A stretch of 55,467 nucleotides of DNA from positions 1-55,467 of the forward strand of contig SXID01000084.1 of the NCBI GenBank assembly GCA_005772955.1, in the 5' to 3' direction. Of this stretch, positions 32,516 through 41,426 are shown piece after piece. How positions within the stretch are numbered: position 1 is the first letter of the stretch; every line of letters begins with the position of its first letter. Source of the stretch: Planctomycetia bacterium (GTDB lineage Bacteria > Planctomycetota > Planctomycetia > Gemmatales > Gemmataceae). Under the pieces are notes generated by a model. It did not search any database, had not been told where the DNA came from, and saw only the letters and a program-made list of their open reading frames with translations. A program made the translations under genes and the position numbers.

Positions 32516-34351
32516 ATGGAACGGCCGGTAGTGCTGTGTGGGCTGGGTCGGGTCGGCTGGCGCGTACTCGAATCGCTCCGTGCGGCCGGTATCCCGGTCG
32601 TGGTGATCAACATCAAGGACGAATCGGACGACACGCGGCTTGCCGGGGTGAAAGTCTTCAAAGGCGACTGTCGCCGGCACGAACTGCTCGAACAGGCCGG
32701 GGTCAAGGACGCGCGCGGTGTCGTCATCGTCACGTCCGACGACCTCGTGAACATCTCCACTGCGCTGCTGGTGCGCAAACTCAACCCGGCTGTTCGCATC
32801 GTGGTTCGGATGTTTAATCAGAATCTCATCGCGCGGTTCGGCGTCGCGGTGAAGAACACCGTCGCACTTAGCGTGTCCGCGCTTATCGCGCCGGTGATGG
32901 CCCTCATCGCGGTCAGCGGCGATACGCTTGGTGCGTTCAAACTCGACGATGGCCCGCGACAGATCTCCGAACTGGTCGTGACCGAAGGCTCGGAACTGGT
33001 CGGAAAGCGGATCGCGGAACTCGCGGCCGAACACGGGTTCATTCCGCTCGCGCTCGTGCCCGCGACCGGCGTGCCACAGTTCCTTTTGGGCGTCGAGAGT
33101 GCCCACGTTGTCTCACTCGGCGACCGGCTCGTTGTGTGCGGTCCACCGCTCGCACTTCAGAAACTGTTGCAGCGGCTTCGCGGCGACCTGCTTGCCGGTG
33201 TGCAGTGGGCCGGCACGCTGCGCCGTTGGTTCCGCACCGCGCATCGTACGCTCCTCGAAGTCGACTTCTCGGTGAGGATCATCACGCTGGTGTTGTTCGT
33301 TACGCTGTTCGTCAGCACGCTGGTGTTCCGCTATGGCGTGGACACGAGTTGGGGTGACGGGCTGTACGAGACGGTGAGCATCATCGCGACCGGCGGCGGG
33401 CTGCACGGTGAGGGCAAATCGGAGTGGGTGAAGGTGTTCCTCAGCGTGCTGAAACTCGCGGGCGCCGCGCTCATCGCGGGGTTCACCGCGATCCTCACGA
33501 ACTACCTCATTCGCGCGCGACTCGGCGGCGCGCTTGAAGTGCGCCATGTGCCCGACGGTGGGCACGTCGTCGTCTGTGGCCTGGGAAACGTCGGCTACCG
33601 TCTGGTACAGGAACTGATCGCGATGGGCGAACGCGTCGTGGCCGTCGACAAGGAGGCTGTGGGACCGTTCTTTGAAACTGTGCGCCGGATGGGTGTGCCG
33701 GTTTTCGTTGGCGACGTCACCGTGTCTGAGGTGCTGCGCCAGGTCCGAGCCGATACCGCTAAGGCCGTGATCGCGGCCACGAGTAGCGAACTTGGTAATA
33801 TCGAGGTCGCGCTGCTGGCGCGAGAGATGAACCCGAAGCAGCGCGTGGTGGTGCGACTCACCGACCCTGAGTTCGTCGAGGCCGTACGCGAGGCGGCGAA
33901 CATCAAGCACGCGATATCAGCACCCGCGCTCGCGGCCCCAGCATTCGCCGCAGCGCTCTACGGGGACAGTGTGCAGGCTCTCGTGGCCGTCGCCGGGGTC
34001 ACGCTGGTCGTCCTCGATCTCATAGTGAACGACGCCGATGACTACCTGAACGGCAAGTCGCTCCGCGCGTTCGTTCTCGACTACGGACTGCTGCCAGTCG
34101 CTCTTTCTGGGCAAGAGTTGAACAGCGTTCGCGGCTATCGGCTCAAGGTCGGTGACAAGCTCACCGTGGTGGCCGAACTGCACGATTTCGAGCGACTGCT
34201 GAGGTTCCAGAAGCCGATCGCGGAGAGTCGCGTCGTGGTGGACGGGCCGAGCGGCGAACCGCTGGTCCAGGCCGAGGGGCTAACTCGCGGCGAAGCGCAG
34301 GAGCTGGTCGAGCAGTTGGAGCACGAGAAGGTGACCGCGCGGATTGGGTGA
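32516..34351 (+). CDS. RCK-two-helix channel-RCK protein with non-canonical pore motif
   Basis: A 611-residue membrane protein. An N-terminal TrkA-N/RCK domain begins VVLCGLGRVG (5-14) and is followed by a TrkA-C part to about 220. Two membrane helices (252-273 and 308-330) flank a pore loop ETVSIIATGGG (285-295). A second RCK domain begins VVVCGLGNVG (351-360) and again has a TrkA-C part with LKVGDKLTVVAE. The layout is that of a nucleotide-gated cation channel, but the TVGYG filter of potassium channels is absent. The ATG 32516 follows GGAAAG. The stop codon lies in the arm of a perfect hairpin. Confidence 0.88.
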   Translation: MERPVVLCGLGRVGWRVLESLRAAGIPVVVINIKDESDDTRLAGVKVFKGDCRRHELLEQAGVKDARGVVIVTSDDLVNISTALLVRKLNPAVRIVVRMFNQNLIARFGVAVKNTVALSVSALIAPVMALIAVSGDTLGAFKLDDGPRQISELVVTEGSELVGKRIAELAAEHGFIPLALVPATGVPQFLLGVESAHVVSLGDRLVVCGPPLALQKLLQRLRGDLLAGVQWAGTLRRWFRTAHRTLLEVDFSVRIITLVLFVTLFVSTLVFRYGVDTSWGDGLYETVSIIATGGGLHGEGKSEWVKVFLSVLKLAGAALIAGFTAILTNYLIRARLGGALEVRHVPDGGHVVVCGLGNVGYRLVQELIAMGERVVAVDKEAVGPFFETVRRMGVPVFVGDVTVSEVLRQVRADTAKAVIAATSSELGNIEVALLAREMNPKQRVVVRLTDPEFVEAVREAANIKHAISAPALAAPAFAAALYGDSVQALVAVAGVTLVVLDLIVNDADDYLNGKSLRAFVLDYGLLPVALSGQELNSVRGYRLKVGDKLTVVAELHDFERLLRFQKPIAESRVVVDGPSGEPLVQAEGLTRGEAQELVEQLEHEKVTARIG

Positions 34352-34387
34352 TTTCTCTTCTGCCGCGAGCGGCAGAAGAGAAATCAC
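34348..34387. terminator. Perfect 18-bp hairpin carrying the stop codons of both convergent genes
   Basis: GTGATTTCTCTTCTGCCG at 34348-34365 is exactly complementary to 34370-34387, around a CGAG loop. The TGA of the channel gene (34349-34351) is in the left arm and the TGA of hpnC (34384-34386, read on the minus strand) is in the mirrored position of the right arm. It can act as a terminator in both directions, with T-rich segments in each arm. Confidence 0.8.
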
Positions 34388-35307
34388 AGAAACTTTCTCG
34401 CCACCGCGCCGAGCAACAGCTTTACCTTCTCCCACTTGGTCACTTCGGGGCGCTGTGCCCACACGTCGTAGCCTGCGCGCTCGATCGCCTGTAGGATCGC
34501 TTCGCCACCGCGAATGAACAAATCGACATCCACGCGAACCGCCTTTGGCAACAGCGGCAGCAACTTCGCACCACGAGCGAAGTACCCGCGTGCGCGCTCG
34601 ACCTCGAATTGCATCAGTGCGCGGAACGCCGGCGTGCAGCGGCGCGATTCGAGGTCTTCGTCGGTGTAACCGAAGCGCGTGCGGTCTTCGAGCGGCAGGT
34701 ACACGCGACCGATGTCGAAATCGCGCGACACATCCTGCCAGAAGTTCGCGAGTTGCAGCCCGGTGCAAACCTCATCGGAGAGTCGTGCGCGTTCCGCGTC
34801 GAAGCACTCGAACAGCATCAAGACGAGGTGCCCGACTGGGTTCGCGGAACGGTTGCAGTAGTTGGTGAGTTGGTCGAAGGTGTCGTAGCGTTTCGTTGTC
34901 TGATCTTCCTCGAACGCGATGAGCAGGGCGAGGAACGTTCTGGGCGGGATGTTGAATCGCCGGATGGTTTCGCGCAGTGCGATCATCACAGGATGTCGCG
35001 GCTCACGACCAATCGCAGCCTCTTCGTAGCACGCGAGCAGTTCCTCTCGCCACCACGCGATGAGCGCAATCGCCTCATCGCCGCCGCCAGTTTCGTCCGC
35101 GAGGTCGTCCGACCAGCGGCAGTACGCGTACACCGCGTGGAAGTGCCTGATCAGCCGTCGCGGCAGAAGAAGGGAGACAACGGTGAAGTTCTCATAGTGC
35201 GCCTTCGAGACGTGAGCACAATACGCGCGGGCCGCGGCAAGTGACACAGGTGTGTCACTTGGCCCCGGCCCCCATTTCTCCAGCTCGCGCGCGAAGTCCC
35301 AGCTCAT
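34384..35307 (-). CDS. hpnC: Squalene synthase-type enzyme HpnC
   Basis: A 307-residue trans-isoprenyl diphosphate synthase-fold enzyme. The first Asp-rich motif is DDLAD (67-71), preceded by FHAVYAYCRWS, and the second is QDVSRD (191-196), followed by GRVYLPLED. HpnC acts on presqualene diphosphate in the HpnC-D-E route from farnesyl diphosphate to squalene, feeding hopanoid or, in Gemmata, sterol synthesis. It lacks a C-terminal membrane anchor, as expected for HpnC. Its ATG shares one base with the stop of the hydrolase gene before it (TAATG). The usual partners hpnD and hpnE are not in the window. Confidence 0.9.
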   Translation of the reverse strand: MSWDFARELEKWGPGPSDTPVSLAAARAYCAHVSKAHYENFTVVSLLLPRRLIRHFHAVYAYCRWSDDLADETGGGDEAIALIAWWREELLACYEEAAIGREPRHPVMIALRETIRRFNIPPRTFLALLIAFEEDQTTKRYDTFDQLTNYCNRSANPVGHLVLMLFECFDAERARLSDEVCTGLQLANFWQDVSRDFDIGRVYLPLEDRTRFGYTDEDLESRRCTPAFRALMQFEVERARGYFARGAKLLPLLPKAVRVDVDLFIRGGEAILQAIERAGYDVWAQRPEVTKWEKVKLLLGAVARKFL

Positions 35308-36632
35308 TACTTCTTCACTTCCAGGATTCGGAGTTGCGTGCAGAGCGTGAATTTCAGTCCGTCGAGGTCGTACTCGGTTTCGGCGTAGAACGCCCTGAAT
35401 CCCTTCTCCGGTGCGAGAACCGTCGCGGGGAACTTCGCTGTGGTGTCCTCGGTCCACCGCGCCCTGCGGAAGTCGCGTGTGTTCGCTTCCGCCGTCCACA
35501 CACGCATCGCGGTCGTCTTCGCCGCGGAGGTGACCTCCAGGCGGCATACACCCGCCTTCTCGTCGCACACCCACTTCATCCCCGGCATCGGCTTGTCGAA
35601 GACCTGCGAGCGCCCGAACGCGGCCAGCGTGTTCACTGCGCGCATCGGGATGAGTTCTGGCTTGCCATCCTTGTCGCGCTCGCGAAGGTCGTGCCCGGCG
35701 TTGGGGACGTACAGAATCCACTTGTCGCCTTTCAAGTCGTCCCAATACGTATTGAGCGCGTCCAGCGGCCAGTACGGGTCGTTCGAGCCGTTGATGATCA
35801 TCTTCGGCACCTTGATCTTGTCGCGGTACACCCACGGGTCGATCATCTGCCACAGTTTGCGTGCGTCTGTCGTATCCGGGATCGGCACCAGGTTCCGCTC
35901 GGTGTAATCCTTGATCATCTCGCTTGGCTTCCCGAATGCGTCCAGTTGGTTCTTCATCTGAATCGGCATGTTAAGCGTGTCGATGACGAGTGGCGCGATG
36001 GCCTTCACGCGCTTGTCGCCGGTCGCGGCGGTCAACCAAGACGTCCACCCGCGCTTCGATGCGCCCGTAATCACGAACGACTTCACCTCGAACTTCCACT
36101 CCTCCTTCGCGAACGCCTGCAACGCGTCCATTGCCTTGACGACGCTCTTCACCATCGGGAACAGCAGTGGCCACGAACCGTCTTTCGTGTCGAGGTATTT
36201 CACGAACGTTTCCGCGATGAGCGCATCTTCTGACTTGCCGCCGAACAGCGGTTGCTTGGGCACGCCATACAGGAACGCGACCGGGGCCTTGATTTTGTCC
36301 GCGAGCGTCAGGCCGAGGATCCCGGAGGCGGCGCCGGGCTTGCCGCCCTGGTTCCACAGCATCATCGTTGCTTGCGGCTTCGTGCCCTTCGGCACGAACA
36401 CCTGCAGTTTGTGATCCCACTTGATGTCGTGCCACGTCTGCGAGATGAGGTCGATCTCGTACACGGTGCCGGAGTCCGTTTCCTTCTTGTCGGCGAGCTT
36501 CCAGGAGAACGTGTCGTCCTTCTTGGTGACGTAGTCCACCAGGTCGGTCGGTGGCGCGGGAACGACGGGCGCGGAATACACCAGGGTCGGCAACGCGACG
36601 AGTGCGAAAAGCGTGAGGATGAACGATCGCAA
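35307..36632 (-). CDS. Exported PhoPQ-activated pathogenicity-related (PqaA-like) hydrolase
   Basis: A 441-residue alpha/beta-hydrolase-fold protein. TTG 36632 is proposed as start because GGAG lies 7 bases upstream and a signal peptide (RSFILTLFALVALPTLVYS) then begins at once; the longer frame adds an unlikely polar leader. Family marks are LWNQGGKPGAASGILGL, TGASKRGWTSWL with the nucleophile Ser, PKMIINGSNDPYWPLDAL with the acid, and YVPNAGHDL with the His. The family is regulated by PhoPQ in Salmonella but is common in planctomycetes, where its substrate is unknown. It overlaps hpnC by one base. Confidence 0.9.
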   Translation of the reverse strand: MRSFILTLFALVALPTLVYSAPVVPAPPTDLVDYVTKKDDTFSWKLADKKETDSGTVYEIDLISQTWHDIKWDHKLQVFVPKGTKPQATMMLWNQGGKPGAASGILGLTLADKIKAPVAFLYGVPKQPLFGGKSEDALIAETFVKYLDTKDGSWPLLFPMVKSVVKAMDALQAFAKEEWKFEVKSFVITGASKRGWTSWLTAATGDKRVKAIAPLVIDTLNMPIQMKNQLDAFGKPSEMIKDYTERNLVPIPDTTDARKLWQMIDPWVYRDKIKVPKMIINGSNDPYWPLDALNTYWDDLKGDKWILYVPNAGHDLRERDKDGKPELIPMRAVNTLAAFGRSQVFDKPMPGMKWVCDEKAGVCRLEVTSAAKTTAMRVWTAEANTRDFRRARWTEDTTAKFPATVLAPEKGFRAFYAETEYDLDGLKFTLCTQLRILEVKK

Positions 36633-36660
36633 GGGTGGTCTCCGTGGGTGAGGATGTGAG

Positions 36661-37158
36661 TTACTTCGCCGGCCGTTCGGGTACGACCCAGACAAGAGCG
36701 GTCGTGTCGAGGTGCCCGGTAATCAACTTCGTGCCGTCCGGTGTGAACCGCATCATGTGTGTGAACCGGAACCGTGCGTGTTTCCAGTCGCCGACCGGTA
36801 ACTGTTGCGCGCCGAGAAGCTTGGTCGTCGCGGTGTCCCACGTCGTAATCAAGCCGAGGTCGCCCCCAGTCACCGACCCGCTCAAGCCGAACATGGTCTT
36901 CCCATCCGTAGAGACGCGATCAGTCTGGTTGTCGGTCGCGTGCCAGCGGCAAACGTCCACACCAGGCCCCACCGTCACCACGGTTCCGTCCTTCTCGATG
37001 CCGAAGCCGGTGATCGGCGCGCGGTTGCGGAGCGTGCCGAATCGCGTGATTGCGCCCGTAGGAAGCGGGTCGCCGTAGCGGTCAGTTCGCACCGGTGGGT
37101 CGGCCCCGAGCACGGGCACCGAGGTCGCGACCAAGAGCGCGAGGACGAGCGGCCGCAT
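36661..37158 (-). CDS. Short secreted WD40-like protein, probably a truncated family member
   Basis: A 165-residue protein; ATG 37158 follows GGAGGG at 6 bases. A signal peptide (MRPLVLALLVATSVPVLG) leads into DRYGDPLPTGAITRFGTLRNR, the entry sequence of the large WD40-repeat proteins typical of Gemmata. Only about two blade-like segments remain, the last being FTPDGTKLITGHLDTTALVWV. Family members are usually several times longer, so this one is either trimmed by internal deletion or a minimal form. It lies 3 bases after the preceding hydrolase stop. Confidence 0.75.
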   Translation of the reverse strand: MRPLVLALLVATSVPVLGADPPVRTDRYGDPLPTGAITRFGTLRNRAPITGFGIEKDGTVVTVGPGVDVCRWHATDNQTDRVSTDGKTMFGLSGSVTGGDLGLITTWDTATTKLLGAQQLPVGDWKHARFRFTHMMRFTPDGTKLITGHLDTTALVWVVPERPAK

Positions 37159-37161
37159 GGA

Positions 37162-37929
37162 TCAGCCCTCCAAGAGCCGCGAGAAGAACGCGCCCGCGGC
37201 ACCGGCGATGTCGTCTTTGTATGCTGTGAGCCGGTGGTCGCCGTTCTTCAATAGCCGCAGTTCCACATGAGGGTAATCGACTTCCCGCGCGAAGAACAGA
37301 CTGTCGCTGTCAGGAACCACGGTATCCGACATTCCGTGAAACAAGAGTGATGGCTTGGCCCAACCTTTCACCAGTTCGTCGGGCCTGAACCGGTCGCGCT
37401 CTTCGACCAGCCCTATGCCGATTTCGACTTCGAGCCACTCGTTGCGCACGACACGCCGGCCGGTGCGCTTCCACGCGGCCTGTTCTTCCGTCGTGAGCGA
37501 GTTCCAGCGGCGGTCGAGGAACCCGAACGCGGGCGCGAGCAACACGCACCCGACGACACACTCTTCGTTCTGTTTCGCGAACCACGCGGACGCGAATCCG
37601 CCCATGCTCGAACCGATCAGCCCCAGTCGCGTGTGTCCGCGTGCCGCGAGCCAGTCGCGCACGGCGGCGAGGTCTTCGAGCAACCGGCTCGCGAGCAGTT
37701 CGGGCATGGTGCCGCTCGAATCGCCGTGTCCGCGGAAGTCGAACGCGGTGAACGCCCACCCGCGGCGTTCGCACTCCGCGCGCACGGCGTCGGCTTTCTC
37801 ACCGCCGCGGTGGCTGCCGAATCCGTGAACCCACAACACCGCGAATTCCGGGCGCGCGGCACCCGGCCGGTATGTCCCGACAAGGTGCCCGCAGGTTGGG
37901 AGCGAAAGCGTTACGTTCGGCGCGGTCAA
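37162..37929 (-). CDS. Alpha/beta hydrolase
   Basis: A 255-residue soluble hydrolase. TTG 37929 is taken as start, with GGAGG about 6 bases upstream; the open frame extends much further without start signals or family similarity. The fold is clear: LWVHGFGSHRGGEK (oxyanion loop), FDFRGHGDSSG, the nucleophile elbow GSSMGG, the acid in LLFHGMSDTVVP and the terminal His in LKNGDHRL. It resembles serine esterases or lipases of the lysophospholipase/peptidase group. It heads a four-gene minus-strand run ending with hpnC. Confidence 0.88.
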   Translation of the reverse strand: MTAPNVTLSLPTCGHLVGTYRPGAARPEFAVLWVHGFGSHRGGEKADAVRAECERRGWAFTAFDFRGHGDSSGTMPELLASRLLEDLAAVRDWLAARGHTRLGLIGSSMGGFASAWFAKQNEECVVGCVLLAPAFGFLDRRWNSLTTEEQAAWKRTGRRVVRNEWLEVEIGIGLVEERDRFRPDELVKGWAKPSLLFHGMSDTVVPDSDSLFFAREVDYPHVELRLLKNGDHRLTAYKDDIAGAAGAFFSRLLEG

Positions 37930-38143
37930 GGCATTCCTCCACGGCACGAATGGTGGGGTGATGAGAACCACTCGTTTCGGCGTAGCCGCAGCTCGAATCT
38001 TTGGGTAACTATTAGGGATTGGTGGAGGTGTGGTTAACTCGCCCTCACTCTCATTCATTTGATCGCCTGGAGTTAGTTCCGTTTGGAGTCGTTCCACTTT
38101 GTTCGTTTCAGTTCTCATTTCCTTATTTTCTCGGAGGCTCAAG

Positions 38144-39178
38144 GTGCTTCTCCCCAGCATCGGCGCACGCTCGCGCGCGTTTACATTGATTGAATTGTTG
38201 GTGGTGATCGCGATCATCGCCATTCTTATCGGGCTTCTTCTCCCCGCCGTCCAGAAAGTGCGCGATGCTGCGGCCCGCATGTCGTGCTCCAACAACATGA
38301 AGCAGATCGGGTTGGGGCTGCACAACCACCACGACACGATCGGCACGCTGCCGCCGGGTGGGACGTACTTCGACGTCTGTTGCACCCCGCCGACGTACAC
38401 CAACTGGGCCATCGAAATTCTTCCCTACGTGGAGCAGGCCAGTTTGTACGCACAGTACCGGCAGAACGAACTGAACGTGTCCACGAACAACAATGCCGTG
38501 GGCCAAAAGCGGGTAAAAGCCTACGAGTGCGCGTCCGACCGGATGGTCGGGCAGATGGAAATCCCCGCCAGCGGCCCTGGCGCGGCGCTGTCGTGGATGC
38601 ACGGCAGTTACCGCGCCGTCAGCGGGAAGGCGAACATGGCCGTCGGGCACGGCGCCTGGGACGGGTTCGAGCCGGGACTGTGGCCGGGCGGCGTGATGGA
38701 TCGGACTTACCGCTCGCTGCTGCACGCGACCTCGAACTCGTACAATGGCGTGCCTGGATCGACCGTGGCCGGTATTGCAGTCCTCGGCGGAGCGGAGAAA
38801 TTCAGCGCGGCCACCGACGGGCTGTCGAACACCCTGATGGTCGGCGAGTACACGACACACACCACGACTACGCGTGGCACCTTCTGGGCGTACACCTACG
38901 CCTCCTACAACCAGTCGTCGATCGGGGTCGAGAGCCGGCTGTTCGGGAGGGACTACTCGGCGTGCGCGGTCGTGGGCAAGCACCTCGTCCGCATCATGAC
39001 TCGCGGGAACGACGTGATCGGCCAACTCCCGGACGGCGGTTCGCCCGACGGCGCGCCGAAAGGCGGCGCCCGCGTGGATCCAATCCCGGCTGAATGGAAC
39101 TCGAACAGCAAGGTCGAATTCGACGTGCCGAAGGGCGGTACGGACCAGGCGAACTTCGACATCGGCAAGAAGAAGTAA
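38144..39178 (+). CDS. DUF1559 protein with prepilin-like N-terminus
   Basis: A 344-residue protein. GTG 38144 has GGAGG 7 bases upstream. The prepilin-type sequence [18 protein letters not shown] (about 11-28) gives a type IV pilin-like cleavage site and membrane helix, followed by the DUF1559 hallmarks [20 protein letters not shown] and LPPGG, and later [15 protein letters not shown]. Such proteins are present in dozens of copies in planctomycetes, and are thought to be envelope or pseudopilus-like. This copy lacks the usual C-terminal H-x9-DG sequence with FADGS; its tail is a Gly/Asp-rich, polar segment instead. Confidence 0.93.
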   Translation: MLLPSIGARSRAFTLIELLVVIAIIAILIGLLLPAVQKVRDAAARMSCSNNMKQIGLGLHNHHDTIGTLPPGGTYFDVCCTPPTYTNWAIEILPYVEQASLYAQYRQNELNVSTNNNAVGQKRVKAYECASDRMVGQMEIPASGPGAALSWMHGSYRAVSGKANMAVGHGAWDGFEPGLWPGGVMDRTYRSLLHATSNSYNGVPGSTVAGIAVLGGAEKFSAATDGLSNTLMVGEYTTHTTTTRGTFWAYTYASYNQSSIGVESRLFGRDYSACAVVGKHLVRIMTRGNDVIGQLPDGGSPDGAPKGGARVDPIPAEWNSNSKVEFDVPKGGTDQANFDIGKKK

Positions 39179-39192
39179 CCGCGTTCCCCAGG

Positions 39193-39228
39193 CCGCGCCG
39201 ACCCGCACCCCATCGCAGGCCGGCGCGG
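39193..39228 (+). terminator. Hairpin after the DUF1559 gene
   Basis: CCGCGCCG at 39193-39200 pairs with CGGCGCGG at 39221-39228 with a 20-base loop, followed by TGTCGTTT. It lies 15 bases after the stop. Confidence 0.4.
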
Positions 39229-39384
39229 TGTCGTTTCATACGACCACGTGTGCAGTTCGCGGGTGCAGAGTTTCTTTCGCGTCGCTGCGCCAGGTCCCCG
39301 CGGCAAGGGTGGGTTCGTTCCGCCGGCGGATTTCGCATGGTCGACTACGGACGCGGGGACCGGTTGCAGCGCCACCAGTAATCG

Positions 39385-40179
39385 CTAACGTGCCCACGGC
39401 GGTCGGTCGTCCCAGTGATCATCAGTCCAGTCGGGTTGCTGGAGCAGTTCGTAACTGCTGAACGCGAGCAGGCCGAATAGGATTGCGGTGTAGACCGTGC
39501 CTCGCGGTATCCACCAGGGCATATCTTTGAGGACGCCCGCGCCTCCGCCCTCCCGTTCCAACACGCAGAACAGCGAGTACGCGACCACCGTGAGTGCGAT
39601 ACCGAAGGAGACCTTCAGGGAGATGCGCTTGCCGCGCACGCCCCACCTCATCCCACACAACTCGCGATTCACCTGCCCACCGTCGAGCGGGAACACCGGC
39701 AGCAGATTGAACAGCCCCCAGCCCAAATTCACCCACAGGAGTTGACGGTACACGAACCACGTGAAAATGCCGTTTGGCATTTTGCCGTCTGCTGATTGGC
39801 CCCATTCGAGCGCGAGATTGGAGCCGTAGACCAGGCCGCACAACACGAAGCCCGCGCCTGGGCCCGCGAGCGAAACGAGGATGCGCCGCCCACGCCCGGA
39901 AATAGTATGCGTCGGGATCGCCAAACCGCCGAACGCATACAGCACGATGTCCGATTCGGCCCCGAATCGACGGAATGCTAGCGCGTGGCCCAGTTCGTGA
40001 ACCAGAATCGACACGAACACAATCGCGACCCACACGAGCAGGTACTCGGCACCAATTCGCAGCAGTTGGTCGCCGTTGAACAGGAGGGTGATGATCCAGA
40101 ACCACGGGTGCACGCGTACTGGGAATCCCAGCACGCGGAACCGCAGGTCGTACTGTGTTCGTCCCGGGTCAGCCAGCAC
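39385..40179 (-). CDS. Site-2 protease family (M50) intramembrane metalloprotease
   Basis: A 264-residue membrane protein with about six hydrophobic segments. The zinc motif HELGH is at residues 61-65, and the second motif FNLLPVFPLDGGQ gives the third ligand Asp (165). No PDZ or CBS domain is present, so it is a small S2P of the 'RIP-like' type that cleaves membrane-spanning substrates such as anti-sigma factors. GTG 40179 is chosen as start (GAGG upstream). It diverges from the aminotransferase gene across 112 bases. The substrate is unknown. Confidence 0.92.
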   Translation of the reverse strand: MLADPGRTQYDLRFRVLGFPVRVHPWFWIITLLFNGDQLLRIGAEYLLVWVAIVFVSILVHELGHALAFRRFGAESDIVLYAFGGLAIPTHTISGRGRRILVSLAGPGAGFVLCGLVYGSNLALEWGQSADGKMPNGIFTWFVYRQLLWVNLGWGLFNLLPVFPLDGGQVNRELCGMRWGVRGKRISLKVSFGIALTVVAYSLFCVLEREGGGAGVLKDMPWWIPRGTVYTAILFGLLAFSSYELLQQPDWTDDHWDDRPPWAR

Positions 40180-40291
40180 AGTCAGACCTCGTGGTGGTGA
40201 GAGATGTGCGCGGGGGTCAGTTTTGGATTGTATGCGCGGTGCGTGTGGGTCACAATCGCCCCGCCGAGAGCAGCCATGCACGGGGCGTTAA

Positions 40292-41413
40292 ATGGACTGG
40301 TCCGCGTTCCGCTCCCAGTTTCCCATTACATCGACGTGGGCGTTCCTGGATCACGCCGCGGTTTCGCCGCTGCCGACGCCGGCGGTCGTGGCGCTGCACG
40401 GCTACGCGCAGAGCCTCGCGGCCAATGGCGTGACCGCGTTCCGCGAATGGGCGTCGCGCATCGCGCACGTCCGTTCGCTCGCGGCGAAACTCATCAACGC
40501 GCCGAACGCCGACGACGTGTACTTCGTGCCGAACACCACGCACGGCATCGGTGTGATCGCGGAGGGTTTCCCGTGGAAGGCGGGCGATAACGTCGTACTC
40601 GCGGCGGAAGAGTACCCCGCCAATCAGTACCCATGGATGAACCTCGCGCACCGCGGGGTCGAAGTGCGCACTGTGCCGAGTCGCGGAAACCGCATCGCGA
40701 TCGACGACATTCGCACCGCGGTTAACGACCGCACGCGTGTGCTGACGGTGTCCGCGGTCGAGTTCGCGAGCGGATTCCGGCACGACCTCGACCTGCTCGG
40801 TGAACTCTGCCGTGAGAAGGGTATCTTCTATTTCGTAGACGCGATTCAGGCACTGGGTGTCTTCCCGATCGATGTTCAGAGAACGCCGATTGACGCGCTG
40901 GCTGCCGACGGGCACAAGTGGTTGCTCGGTCCCGAAGGCGCGGGCATCGGCTATATTCGTCGCGAGTGGGTCGAACGCCTGCACCCCATCGGCGTCGGGG
41001 CTTTCAGCGTGGTGAATCCGTGGGCGTTCTCAACTATCGACTTCACGTTGAAGCCGCACGCGGGGCGCTGGGAAGGCGGCGCGTACAACATGCCGGGCAT
41101 CACCGCGTTCGGCGCGAGCCTCGAATTGTTGCTCAGTGTGGGCACCGAAAAGGTTCAACGCCGCGTGATCGAACTGACCGATTACCTGTGTGACAGAGCA
41201 CTGTCCCTCGGCTGGTCGGTGTTCAGTTCGCGAGATCAAAACGAGAAGTCTGGCATAGTGTCGCTGACGCACCCAACGCAACCACCGCAAGAGGTGTTGC
41301 ACCGGTGCAAGGCAGCGGGCGTCGCGGTGAATAGCCGCGCGGGGCGCGTTCGGGTTAGCCCGCACGCCTACAACACTGAAAACGAGATCGACCGATTCCT
41401 CGCCGCAGTATGA
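40292..41413 (+). CDS. Class V aminotransferase (cysteine desulfurase-like fold)
   Basis: A 373-residue pyridoxal-phosphate enzyme. The N-terminal WAFLDHAAVSPLP is the class V opening, followed by a cofactor-binding NTTHGI, FYFVDAIQALG with the Asp that contacts the ring nitrogen, and ADGHKWLLGPEG with the Schiff-base Lys209. The C-terminus with VRVSPHAYNTENEIDRF is usual. Members are transaminases, desulfurases or lyases; which one cannot be read, and the typical catalytic Cys loop of IscS is not evident. coaD follows after 13 bases, so they are probably co-transcribed. Confidence 0.9.
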   Translation: MDWSAFRSQFPITSTWAFLDHAAVSPLPTPAVVALHGYAQSLAANGVTAFREWASRIAHVRSLAAKLINAPNADDVYFVPNTTHGIGVIAEGFPWKAGDNVVLAAEEYPANQYPWMNLAHRGVEVRTVPSRGNRIAIDDIRTAVNDRTRVLTVSAVEFASGFRHDLDLLGELCREKGIFYFVDAIQALGVFPIDVQRTPIDALAADGHKWLLGPEGAGIGYIRREWVERLHPIGVGAFSVVNPWAFSTIDFTLKPHAGRWEGGAYNMPGITAFGASLELLLSVGTEKVQRRVIELTDYLCDRALSLGWSVFSSRDQNEKSGIVSLTHPTQPPQEVLHRCKAAGVAVNSRAGRVRVSPHAYNTENEIDRFLAAV

Positions 41414-41426
41414 ATTGGAGGGACGT

